Shown here piece by piece: positions 1 to 9,273 of a stretch of 64,000 nt of DNA. Both the position numbers and the translations under genes were made by a program. Origin of the DNA: Streptomyces fuscichromogenes (GTDB lineage: Bacteria; Actinomycetota; Actinomycetes; Streptomycetales; Streptomycetaceae); the NCBI RefSeq assembly GCF_014645815.1, contig NZ_BMML01000023.1, positions 62,001 through 126,000 of the forward strand. The letters run 5' to 3'. Each line of letters begins with the position of its first letter. The stretch's first letter is position 1. The notes under the pieces were generated by a model. The model was not told the origin of the DNA, did no database searches, and was given only the letters and a program-made list of their open reading frames with translations.

Positions 1-3000
1 CGATGGGACATGGAACGCCTGGACCTGCGCCACCTGCCTCCCCCCGAGCGGGCGCGAGCGGTCGAGGAGCTCACCGACCGCTTCCGGCGGCGCTCCTACC
101 GCCTCACCGAGGAACTCCCGGTCCGGGCCCAGTTCATCCGGCTCACCGACGACACGTCGAAGATGCTGATGGACATGCACCACATCGTCACCGACTGGTG
201 GTCGACAGCCGTCTTCAACCGCGACTTCGACCAGGCCTACCGGTCCCTGACCACCGAGGAAGTGACGCCCCCGCCCCGCCCGGACCGGCAGTACGCCGAC
301 TACGCGAGCTGGCAGCGGGAACTGGAGGCGGCGGGCGTCCACGACCAGCAGCTGGAGTTCTGGCGTGGCTACCTCGCGGACTTCCCGCAGCCGCCGGCCA
401 TCGCCGCGCCGCTGCGTCCCCGCGCGGAGGTCACTCTCGCGGGAGGCCAGTACGAGTTCGACTTCCCGCAGGAACTCGTGGACCGGGTGCGGGCGTTCGC
501 CCGGGAGACCGACAGCACGCTCTTCACCGCGCTGATGCCTGCCTTCGCGGCGTTCCTGCACCGCATATCCGGCGAGCGGGACCTGGTCATCGGCACCCCG
601 GCGGCACAGCGCTCGGCACGGGGCAGCGAGCCGCTGGTCGGCTACTTCATGAACGTGCTGCCGACCAGGTGGCACATCGACCCGGCCGCGGACCTGCGCG
701 CCATGGTGCGGACGTTCCGGCAGTCGTTCCGTGAGGTGCAGGCCAACGCGGACGTCCCCAACGGCCGCCTCATCAAGGAGATCAACCCCGACCGCCTGCA
801 CAACCGGGCACCTCTCTTCCAGTGGGTGTTCATGCACCTCCCGGAGAACGGCGCCGGTGCCTCCCTCCCGGAAGGGGCGAGGGGCAGCCGCGTCCTGTCC
901 GGTTCCGAGGAACAGGACGGCGCCCTCATCCTGGACAACGTCGGCGACGGCATCACGGCGTCGTTCGAATACCGCCGGGACCTGTTCACACCGGCCACGA
1001 TCGCCCACCTGAGCAGCAGCTTCCTCGTCTTCCTCGACGGCCTGCTGGCGGGCGGGCGGGTGAACGAGGTGGCCCTGGTGGGCGGTGCGCAGCGGGAGTC
1101 GGTGGTGTCGGGGTGGAACCGGACCGAGCGTCCCGTCGAGGCGCGTCCGGTGCACGAGCTGGTGGGCTCTGTCGTCGGCCGGGAGCGTCCTGCCGTGGGC
1201 GCGGGCGGGAGCACGCTGTCCTACGGTGAACTGGCCGATCGTTCGGACAGGTTGGCGTGGTTCCTGGCGGGTCTGGGGGTACGGCGCGGGGACGCGGTGG
1301 GGGTGTGTCAGGTCCGTACGCCCGAGGCGGTCGTGGCACTGCTGGGCGTGCTGAAGGCCGGCGCCGTCCATGTGCCGTTGGACCCGGAACTGCCGACGGG
1401 CCGTGCCGAGTTCATGGTCGTGGACAGTGGTGTGCGGGTGGTGCTGACGGACGCGGTGTCGGCGGGCCGGGTGCCTTCGGTTCCGGAGGTACGCACGGTC
1501 GTGGTGGACGGTGCGGACGCGTCGGCGGTCGCCGCCGCCGAACCCGTGGATCTGCCGGTGGTGACGGGTTCCGATCTCGCCTACGTCATCTACACCTCCG
1601 GTTCCACCGGCACTCCGAAGGGCGTCGCCGTCGAGCACGGCTCCCTGGGGCTCCTCGTGGCCGGTCAGGCCCGGGAGTTCGAGGTGACGGAGTCTGACCG
1701 GTTCCTCCAGACGGCGTCGTTCGGCTTCGACGCCAGCATCGAGGGAATCTGCACCACTCTCGCCCACGGCGCCTTTCTGGAGATCAGTCCCGGTCTCGCC
1801 GGACTCGCCCCCGAGGATCTCCTGGCCCTGGCGGGCGAGGCGGGCATCACGCTCGTGGACGTCCCGACGGCGTACTGGCACCAGCTGGTCCGCGCCCTCA
1901 GGGCCGGCGCGACGATGCCCGACTCCGTCCGCCTCGTGATGCTCGGCGGCGAGGTCATCGACCTCGGGCTGGTCGGGGTCTGGCACGAACTCGGCGTAAA
2001 AGCACGCCTGATGAACGGCTACGGCCCCACCGAGGCCACCGTCACCGCCACCATGCTCGAGATGCACGCCGACGACGCACTGCGCCGCCCGGTCATCGGC
2101 CGCCCACTGGACAACGTACGCACCTACGTACTCGACGCAACACTCCAACCCGTACCCGTCGGCGTGACCGGCGAACTCCACCTCGGCGGACCACGCGTCG
2201 CCCGCGGCTACGCAGGACAACCCGGACTCACCGCCACCCGCTTCGTCGCCGACCCCTTCACCACCCCCGGCGCCTACATGTACCGGACCGGAGACCTGGC
2301 CCGATGGCGGGACGACGGCGTCCTCGAGTTCATCGGCCGCGCCGACGGCCAGGTCAAGATCCGCGGCTTCCGCGTCGAGACCGGCGAGGTGGAGACCGTA
2401 CTGACCCGGCAACCCGGCGTCCGCGAGGCTCTGGTGACGGTCCGCGAGGACCAGCCGGGTGTCAGACACCTGGTCGGATACGTCGTTCCCGAGCCCGACG
2501 CCCCGCCGCTCGTCGGTGCCGACCTGCGCGGAGCGGTCGCGGCCGAACTCCCGCACTACATGGTGCCCGCCGCCGTGCTCATCGAGCCGCACTTCCCGCT
2601 GACCACCTCGGGCAAGGTCGACAGGGCCGCTCTGCGCGCCCCCGACTTCTCGTCGCTCTCCGGCCGCCGGGCTGCGCGGGACCGCCGGGAAGAGGTGCTG
2701 GGCGAGGCCTTCGCCGATGTCCTCGGCCTCGACGGCGTGGGCATCGACGACAGCTTCTTCGCCCTGGGCGGCGACTCCATCGCGGCCATCCACGTCGTCT
2801 CGCAGGCCCGCCGGGCCGGTCTCGTGATCACCCCGCGCGACGTCTACGCCTACCGTACGGTCGCGGCCCTCGCCGAGGTCGCCGTGGACTCCGCGGCCGT
2901 CGTGCCGGAGAACCAGGACGCCGGGATCGGCGTCCTCGGCGCGGTACCGGCCCTGCGCGCCCTGGAGGCGTCCGGTGCCCCCGCGGCTCCCCTGCGTACC

Positions 3001-6000
3001 CTGCTGACGACCCCCCACGGTCTGCAGCGGGACCATCTGGTCCAGGCGCTGCGGCTCCTGGAGAGCCGTCATGACACGCTGCGGCTGCGCCGGAGCACCG
3101 GCCGGGACGGCGCCTGGGTCCTGGAGACCCTGCCGGCCGGCGACACCGACGCCGGTGACCGCCTGGTCTGCGTGGAGACGTCGGGGCTCGACGAGTCGCG
3201 GCGCGACAGCCTGATCGAGGAACACGCCTTAGCCGCGTACCAGCGGCTCGCACCGGACGAGGCCCGGCTGGTCCAGGCCGTCTGGTTCCACGCCGGACCC
3301 ACTACGGCGGGCCGCCTGCTGCTGATGGTGCATCCCCTCGCGGCCGACGAGACGTCCCTGCGTCTGCTCGTCACCGACCTGGCACAGGCGTGCGCCGACC
3401 TCGTCGAGGGCCGCCCCTTCCGTCCCGCCCCCGTGGCCACCTCGTACCGCACCTGGTCCACCTCGCTGGCCCGCGAGGCCGCCGACCCGCGCCGCATCGC
3501 ACAGCTCTCGCACTGGACCGGCCTGCTCCGGGCCCCCCGGCCCACGCCGACCGGCCCGGCACCGGTCGCGGACGCCGCGGCACGGCGTGGCGCCCTGGAC
3601 GTCGTCGTACCCGACGAGGTGGCGCACACCCTGCTCACGCGGGTGCCCGACGCGTTCCGTACGGACGTCGGCACGGTACTGCTGACCGCCCTCGCGGTCA
3701 CGGCCGCCGCCCGGACGCGACCCGACCCGCACACCACCGGGGCCACGGCGGACGACGGCGTGGTCATCGCCCTGCGGGACGACGGCCGCCGGACCGCCCC
3801 GCCCGGAACGGACCTGTCCCGCACCGTCGGCCGCTTCGACGGCGAGCACCCCGTGCGTCTCGTACCCGGCGTCCCGGCGGGCCCGGACGGTCCCGCGATG
3901 GTCCGCGCGCTGAAGGCGGTGAAAGAGCAACTGCGGTCGGCGCCGCCCGGATCCGACTTCGGCCTGCTACGTCACCTCAACGCCTGGGCTGAGCAGGAAC
4001 TCGCCGCCCTGCCGGGCCCCGGCCTCGCCTTCACCTGTCTCGACGGTCCGTCCGCCCGGACCGCCGGCAGCTGGGAGACGGCCCCGGACGCCGACCGGCT
4101 GCTGGGCTTCCTGCCCGAGGACGACACTCCGCTGGGCGCTCCCCTCGCCGTCCACGCGATGCCGCGGACCGCTCCCGACGGCCCGAGGCTGACCGCCCGC
4201 TGGTCCTGGGCGGACGGCCACCTGACCGAGGACGAGGTACGGGAACGCGCCGACGCGTGGTGCGCGGCCCTGGAGGCGCTCGCCACGCATGTCCGCGACA
4301 CCGCCGCGAGCGGGCTCACCCCCGGCGACCTCCCCCTGGTCGACCTGCGGCAGGACGAGATCGAGCAGTTGGAGGCGGCCTTCGCCGTACAGGGCGGGAT
4401 CGCGGACGTACTGCCGCTGTCGCCGCTCCAGGAGGGCATGCTCTTCCACGCGCTCAGCGGCGGTGACACGACGGACGTCTACTCCGTCTACGCGGCCCTC
4501 GACATCAGAGGCCCGCTGTCCCCGGACGCCCTGCGGGCGGCGGCCGTCCAGATGATGGAACGCCACGCCAACCTTCGGGTCAGCTTCGTCCCGCTGGACT
4601 CCGGGCAGACCGTGCAGGTCGTACCCCGTACGGCGGACGTGCCCTGGCGGACGATCGAGGTGCGGGGGGCCACGGAGGAGGACGGGAACCGGGAGGTGGA
4701 GAGGTTCCTCGCCGCCGAGCGGGTACGCCCCTTCGACCTCACCGCCGGACCGCTGTGCAGGTTCACCCTTCTGCGGCTCTCCGCCGACCGCCACGTCCTC
4801 GTGGTCTCCAACCATCACATTCTCTGGGACGGCTGGTCCTCCGGCGTCTTCGTCTCCGAGTTGTTCGAGATCTACCGGTACGGGGGCGTGGCCGCCTCCC
4901 TGCCGGCCGTCAGCCCCTTCTCCGGTTACCTCGGCTGGCTCGCGGACCAGGACGGACAGCTCGCCGACACCGCCTGGCGCCGGGCCCTCGAAAGGGTCAC
5001 GGCACCGACGCGGGTGGCACCGGCGTCCGGGGCGACGCCGGATCCCGCACGGCAGTCCAGCGTGGACGCCGGCCTTCCCGCCGACATCACCGCGAGGCTC
5101 AACGCCGTGATCCGGGCCCGCGGCATCACCGTGAACACGGTCGTCCAGACCGTATGGTCGCTGATGCTGGCCCTGTACACAGGGGAGCAGGACGTCGTCT
5201 TCGGCACGACGGTCTCCGGCCGCCCCCCGGAACTGCCCGGCGTCGAGCGGATGATCGGCCTGTTCATCAACACGGTGCCGGTCCGGATCGCCCTCGACCG
5301 CACCGAGGCGCTGCCCGACCTGTTCGCACGGGTCCAGGACGAGCAGTCGGCCCTGCTCGGGCACCAGCACGTCGGACTGGCCCGGATCCAGCGGCTGACC
5401 GGCCTGCGGGAACTGTTCGACACCCTCGTCGTGGTGGAGAACTTCCGGACGGCCGGACCCGCCGAACTCCTCACCGGCTGCGGCCTCGAACTGACCCGGG
5501 TCCGTCATCTCGAAGGCACCCACTATCCGTTGACACTCATGGTCGCACCGGGCGACCGCCTGGAGATGCGCCTCCTCTACCACCCGGAGGCGGTCGACAC
5601 GGCCACCGTCGAGGCGCTCGCCACGACGGTGCGCGGGCTGATGACCGCGCTCGCCGACCGGCTGGACGGCACCGTCGGCGACCTCCTCGCCGCGGCCCCC
5701 GCCCTGCCCGCCCCGGTCCGGCCCGCCGCGCCCCAGGACACTCCGGCGCACCCCGGCAGCGCGGCCGCGGACCGCTCCGCCGCTGACGGGACCGCCCCGG
5801 CCGAGCCCACGGGACCGGCCGCACACGCCGAATACGTCCTGCGCGAGATCTGGGAGAGCGTGCTGGGGCGTACGGGGGTCGGCGCCGACGACAACTTCTT
5901 CGCCCTCGGCGGCGACTCGATCCTCGGCATCAGGGCCGTGGCGCTGGCCAGGCGGCGCGGTGTCGAACTGCGGGTCGACGACCTCATGCGGCTCGGCACC

Positions 6001-9000
6001 ATCCGCGAACTGGCCGCGGTCACGGCCCGGTTCGACGCGTCCCCGGAATCCGCGGAGGCGGCCGCCGAACCGTTCGGCCTGCTGTCGCCGCGGGACGCGG
6101 CCGCCGCCCGGCGCACCGGGGCGCTCGACGCCTACCCCATGACCCGGCTGCAGACCGGCATGGTGCTGGAGAACGAGAAGTCACCCGGCACCTACCACGC
6201 CGTGGCCCGATACCTGCTGCGCGGCGACTTCGACGCCGGACGCTGGCACCAGGCCGTGTCCGGTCTCCTCGCCGACCACGAGATCCTGCGCACCTCGTTC
6301 GCCCTGACCGGCTACCGCGGGCCGGTCCAGCTGGTGCACGCGCAGGTCCCCGCCCCGCTCACCACCGAGGACCTGCGCGACCTGTCCGAGGCCGACCGGC
6401 AGGCCCAGGTGCGGGACCACCAAGCACGCGAGCAGGCACGGCCGTTCGACGTCGCCCGGCCTCCGCTCGTGCGGTTCCACCTCCAGCGGCTCTCCGACAC
6501 GGAGACGATGCTGTTCGTCACCGAGCACCACGCCGTGCTCGACGGCTGGAGCGACCGCTCGCTGGTCGTCGAACTGCTCAACCGCCACAGCGGCGCGCAT
6601 CACGCCGCACCCCCGGCCAGCAGGTTCCGGTCCTACGTGGAACTGGAACTGAAGTCCCTGGACGACGACAGGGCCCGCGCGTTCTGGGCGGACCAGCTCG
6701 CCGGCGCCACGTACCCCTCCCTGCCGACGGCGGCCGAGTCGGGACACGACCGCGGTGTGCCGACGCAGGCCGGTGCCGGGGCACCCACGTCCCCGGCGGC
6801 GCGCGGCACGGTGGCCTTCGGCGTCGACGCCTCCGTCCACGCCGGGCTGACCCGGCTGGCCGGCCGTCTCGGCGTGCCGCTGCGCACCGTGCTGCTGACG
6901 GCACACCTGCGGGTGATGAGCCTGCTCACCGGCAGCCGGGAGGTCACCACCGGGGCCGTCTACAACGGACGCACCGAGGAGACGGACGGGGACCGGGTGC
7001 TGGGGCTGTTCCTCAACACCCTGCCCCTGCACACCACTTTGCCCCGGGGAGACTGGGCCGAGCTGGTACGTCATGTCGGCGCGCTCGACAACCGCGTTCA
7101 GGAGCACCGCCGTTACCCGCTCAGCGAGGTGGCGCGGATCGCCGGCCGGCCGCATCTCATCGAGAGCTACTTCAACTACACGCACTTCCACGTCGAACTC
7201 GACCGGGACACCACGGCGGGCGCGGTCGAGATACACGACCACCAGGCCAGTGTGGAGACCGAGTTCCCCTTCCAGGCGGAGTTCGCGGTCGACGTCGCCT
7301 CGCAACGGCTCACCGTGGACCTCGGCTACGACACCCGGCGCTACGCACCCGTCCAGATCGAACGGGCCGGCGCGTACTACACGGCCGTACTGGAGGCCCT
7401 CGCGACGCGGCCCGACGCCGGCCACCACACCGACGCGCTGCTCACCGGCACCGACCCGGACCTGTCCGAGGCGGTGGACGACACCGCGGGGCAGGTCCCG
7501 GCGGCGACCCTGGCCGAGCTGTTCGGCGAGCAGGCCGCACGCACCCCGCTGTCCACCGCGGTCGTGTCCGGACCGGAACGGCTCACCTACGCCGAACTCG
7601 ACGGCCGGGTCGAACGCCTGGCACGGGTGCTGGCCGGCCGCGGGGTCGGCCCCGACGCGGTGGTCGCGGTGGCGCTTCCCCGGTCGGTGGACCTGGTGGT
7701 GACCCTGCTCGCCGTGCACCGGGCAGGCGCGGCGTACCTGCCGCTGGACCTGGGTTACCCGGCCGAACGGCTCGCCTTCATGCTGGCGGACGCCGCCCCG
7801 GCCTGCCTGGTGACGTCCTCGCAGACGCCGCCGCTCGGCGACGGTGTGCCGCGCGTCCTGGTCGACGCGCTGGACGGCGAGCCGTCCGCTCCGCTTCCGC
7901 GGCACCACCACCCGGACCGCGCCGCCTACGTCATCTACACCTCCGGCTCGACCGGCCGGCCCAAGGGCGTCGTGGTGCCGCACCGGGGCATCGTGAACCG
8001 GCTGGCGTCGATGCAGGACGACTACGGGCTGGCCGCCGACGACCGGGTGCTGCAGAAGACCCCGTCGAGTTTCGACGTGTCCGTGTGGGAGTTCTTCTGG
8101 CCCCTCGTCAACGGCGCGACCCTTGTGCTGGCCGCCCCCGACGGCCACCGGGACCCGGCGTACCTCGCCGGGCTCATCCGCGGCGCGGGTGTGACCACGG
8201 TCCACTTCGTCCCCTCGATGCTGGACCTCTTCCTGGACGAACCGGCCGCCGCCGACTGCCGGGGCCTGCGCCGTGTGCTGTGCAGTGGCGAGGCCCTGAC
8301 CCGTGAGCTGGCGGACCGGTTCCGCGAGGTTCTCGACGTCCCCCTGCACAACCTCTACGGCCCGACGGAGGCCTCGGTCGACGTGACCTCGGCCCAGGTG
8401 TCCGGCAGCGGTCCGGTCACCATCGGCCGCCCCGGCCGGAACACCCGCGTACAGGTGCTCGACGAGAACCTGGCACCCGTCCCGGTCGGTACGCCCGGTG
8501 AGCTGTACCTGGCGGGCGACCAACTCGCCCGGGGGTACCTGAACCGGCCGGGGCTGACCGCCGAGCGCTTCGTCGCCGACCCGTGCGGACCGGCCGGCAG
8601 CCGGATGTACCGGACCGGTGACCTCGTCCGCATGCTCGCGAACGGCCACCTGGAGTACCTCGGCCGCACCGATCAGCAGGTCAAGATCCGCGGCATGCGC
8701 GTCGAACTCGGCGAGATCGAGGCCGTGCTGGTGAGCCACCCGCAGGTGGCGCGGGCGGCTGTCGTGGCGCACGAGGACCGGCAGGGCGTCAGGCGCCTGG
8801 TCGGCTACGTCCTTTCGAGGGGGACGGACGGCACCCCGCTCGACGTGGCCGCGCTCCGGGCGTCGGCCGCCGACCGCCTGCCCGGACACATGGTGCCCGC
8901 GCTGATCGTGGAACTCACCGAGCTGCCGCTCACCCCGAGCGGGAAGCTCGACCAACGGGCGCTGCCCGCACCGGAGTTCACCGGCGCCACGGCGGGACGC

Positions 9001-9273
9001 AGCACCGTCGCGCCTACCGCGGGCCGGGAGGAACTGCTGGCCGGCGTCTTCGCCGACGTGCTCGGCCAGGGCCCTGTCGGCGCCGAGGACGCCTTCTTCG
9101 ACCTGGGCGGCGACTCCCTGCTGGCGGTGGAACTCGTGGCCCGCTCGGCAGCGGCAGGTCTTGTGATCCAACTGGTCGACGTCTTCACCCTGCAGACGGT
9201 CCGGGCACTGGCCGGGACAGCGACCACCGCCGCGGACGCCGCGGAGGCACCCGAGGACGTCCCGGAGGGGTGA
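1..9273 (+). CDS. Non-ribosomal peptide synthetase, 5'-truncated by window edge
   Basis: The reading frame is open from base 1, so the true start lies outside the window. Residue numbers here count the ATG at 10 as 1. Domains in order: C-terminal part of a C domain (HHIVTDWW at 57-64); A1 (~365-880, YTSGSTGTPKG from 525); carrier T1 (Ser923); E-like domain (~985-1435) whose HHxxxDG motif reads HPLAADE from 1108; C2 (HHILWDGWS from 1602); T2 (Ser1970) directly after C2 with no A domain between; C3 (HHAVLDGWS from 2173); A3 (YTSGSTGRPKG from 2643); T3 (Ser3036). The ten-residue A3 pocket reads DVWHLSLVDK, essentially the known serine code (DVWHLSLIDK), so A3 is called L-Ser. The A1 pocket reads about D-A-E-D-M-G-G-V-T-K and is unassigned. 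There is no thioesterase. The gene overlaps the next NRPS by GTGA. Confidence 0.95.
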   Translation, partial: RWDMERLDLRHLPPPERARAVEELTDRFRRRSYRLTEELPVRAQFIRLTDDTSKMLMDMHHIVTDWWSTAVFNRDFDQAYRSLTTEEVTPPPRPDRQYADYASWQRELEAAGVHDQQLEFWRGYLADFPQPPAIAAPLRPRAEVTLAGGQYEFDFPQELVDRVRAFARETDSTLFTALMPAFAAFLHRISGERDLVIGTPAAQRSARGSEPLVGYFMNVLPTRWHIDPAADLRAMVRTFRQSFREVQANADVPNGRLIKEINPDRLHNRAPLFQWVFMHLPENGAGASLPEGARGSRVLSGSEEQDGALILDNVGDGITASFEYRRDLFTPATIAHLSSSFLVFLDGLLAGGRVNEVALVGGAQRESVVSGWNRTERPVEARPVHELVGSVVGRERPAVGAGGSTLSYGELADRSDRLAWFLAGLGVRRGDAVGVCQVRTPEAVVALLGVLKAGAVHVPLDPELPTGRAEFMVVDSGVRVVLTDAVSAGRVPSVPEVRTVVVDGADASAVAAAEPVDLPVVTGSDLAYVIYTSGSTGTPKGVAVEHGSLGLLVAGQAREFEVTESDRFLQTASFGFDASIEGICTTLAHGAFLEISPGLAGLAPEDLLALAGEAGITLVDVPTAYWHQLVRALRAGATMPDSVRLVMLGGEVIDLGLVGVWHELGVKARLMNGYGPTEATVTATMLEMHADDALRRPVIGRPLDNVRTYVLDATLQPVPVGVTGELHLGGPRVARGYAGQPGLTATRFVADPFTTPGAYMYRTGDLARWRDDGVLEFIGRADGQVKIRGFRVETGEVETVLTRQPGVREALVTVREDQPGVRHLVGYVVPEPDAPPLVGADLRGAVAAELPHYMVPAAVLIEPHFPLTTSGKVDRAALRAPDFSSLSGRRAARDRREEVLGEAFADVLGLDGVGIDDSFFALGGDSIAAIHVVSQARRAGLVITPRDVYAYRTVAALAEVAVDSAAVVPENQDAGIGVLGAVPALRALEASGAPAAPLRTLLTTPHGLQRDHLVQALRLLESRHDTLRLRRSTGRDGAWVLETLPAGDTDAGDRLVCVETSGLDESRRDSLIEEHALAAYQRLAPDEARLVQAVWFHAGPTTAGRLLLMVHPLAADETSLRLLVTDLAQACADLVEGRPFRPAPVATSYRTWSTSLAREAADPRRIAQLSHWTGLLRAPRPTPTGPAPVADAAARRGALDVVVPDEVAHTLLTRVPDAFRTDVGTVLLTALAVTAAARTRPDPHTTGATADDGVVIALRDDGRRTAPPGTDLSRTVGRFDGEHPVRLVPGVPAGPDGPAMVRALKAVKEQLRSAPPGSDFGLLRHLNAWAEQELAALPGPGLAFTCLDGPSARTAGSWETAPDADRLLGFLPEDDTPLGAPLAVHAMPRTAPDGPRLTARWSWADGHLTEDEVRERADAWCAALEALATHVRDTAASGLTPGDLPLVDLRQDEIEQLEAAFAVQGGIADVLPLSPLQEGMLFHALSGGDTTDVYSVYAALDIRGPLSPDALRAAAVQMMERHANLRVSFVPLDSGQTVQVVPRTADVPWRTIEVRGATEEDGNREVERFLAAERVRPFDLTAGPLCRFTLLRLSADRHVLVVSNHHILWDGWSSGVFVSELFEIYRYGGVAASLPAVSPFSGYLGWLADQDGQLADTAWRRALERVTAPTRVAPASGATPDPARQSSVDAGLPADITARLNAVIRARGITVNTVVQTVWSLMLALYTGEQDVVFGTTVSGRPPELPGVERMIGLFINTVPVRIALDRTEALPDLFARVQDEQSALLGHQHVGLARIQRLTGLRELFDTLVVVENFRTAGPAELLTGCGLELTRVRHLEGTHYPLTLMVAPGDRLEMRLLYHPEAVDTATVEALATTVRGLMTALADRLDGTVGDLLAAAPALPAPVRPAAPQDTPAHPGSAAADRSAADGTAPAEPTGPAAHAEYVLREIWESVLGRTGVGADDNFFALGGDSILGIRAVALARRRGVELRVDDLMRLGTIRELAAVTARFDASPESAEAAAEPFGLLSPRDAAAARRTGALDAYPMTRLQTGMVLENEKSPGTYHAVARYLLRGDFDAGRWHQAVSGLLADHEILRTSFALTGYRGPVQLVHAQVPAPLTTEDLRDLSEADRQAQVRDHQAREQARPFDVARPPLVRFHLQRLSDTETMLFVTEHHAVLDGWSDRSLVVELLNRHSGAHHAAPPASRFRSYVELELKSLDDDRARAFWADQLAGATYPSLPTAAESGHDRGVPTQAGAGAPTSPAARGTVAFGVDASVHAGLTRLAGRLGVPLRTVLLTAHLRVMSLLTGSREVTTGAVYNGRTEETDGDRVLGLFLNTLPLHTTLPRGDWAELVRHVGALDNRVQEHRRYPLSEVARIAGRPHLIESYFNYTHFHVELDRDTTAGAVEIHDHQASVETEFPFQAEFAVDVASQRLTVDLGYDTRRYAPVQIERAGAYYTAVLEALATRPDAGHHTDALLTGTDPDLSEAVDDTAGQVPAATLAELFGEQAARTPLSTAVVSGPERLTYAELDGRVERLARVLAGRGVGPDAVVAVALPRSVDLVVTLLAVHRAGAAYLPLDLGYPAERLAFMLADAAPACLVTSSQTPPLGDGVPRVLVDALDGEPSAPLPRHHHPDRAAYVIYTSGSTGRPKGVVVPHRGIVNRLASMQDDYGLAADDRVLQKTPSSFDVSVWEFFWPLVNGATLVLAAPDGHRDPAYLAGLIRGAGVTTVHFVPSMLDLFLDEPAAADCRGLRRVLCSGEALTRELADRFREVLDVPLHNLYGPTEASVDVTSAQVSGSGPVTIGRPGRNTRVQVLDENLAPVPVGTPGELYLAGDQLARGYLNRPGLTAERFVADPCGPAGSRMYRTGDLVRMLANGHLEYLGRTDQQVKIRGMRVELGEIEAVLVSHPQVARAAVVAHEDRQGVRRLVGYVLSRGTDGTPLDVAALRASAADRLPGHMVPALIVELTELPLTPSGKLDQRALPAPEFTGATAGRSTVAPTAGREELLAGVFADVLGQGPVGAEDAFFDLGGDSLLAVELVARSAAAGLVIQLVDVFTLQTVRALAGTATTAADAAEAPEDVPEG
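1505..1638 (+). repeat. A-domain repeat block 1, copy in NRPS 1
   Basis: These 134 bp are identical to 11068-11201 in the second NRPS. The block covers the core A3 P-loop motif (YTSGSTGTPKG). Identity stops abruptly on both sides. Confidence 0.9.
1960..2378 (+). repeat. A-domain repeat block 2, copy in NRPS 1
   Basis: These 419 bp match 11523-11941 in the second NRPS with one difference (position 2325). The block encodes core motifs A5 to A8 (NGYGPTEATV, YRTGDL, GRADGQVKIRGFRV). Codon use inside it is unlike the flanks: A-ending codons such as gta, gca, aca, caa and gga are frequent, whereas the surrounding gene is almost exclusively G/C-ending. Confidence 0.9.
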
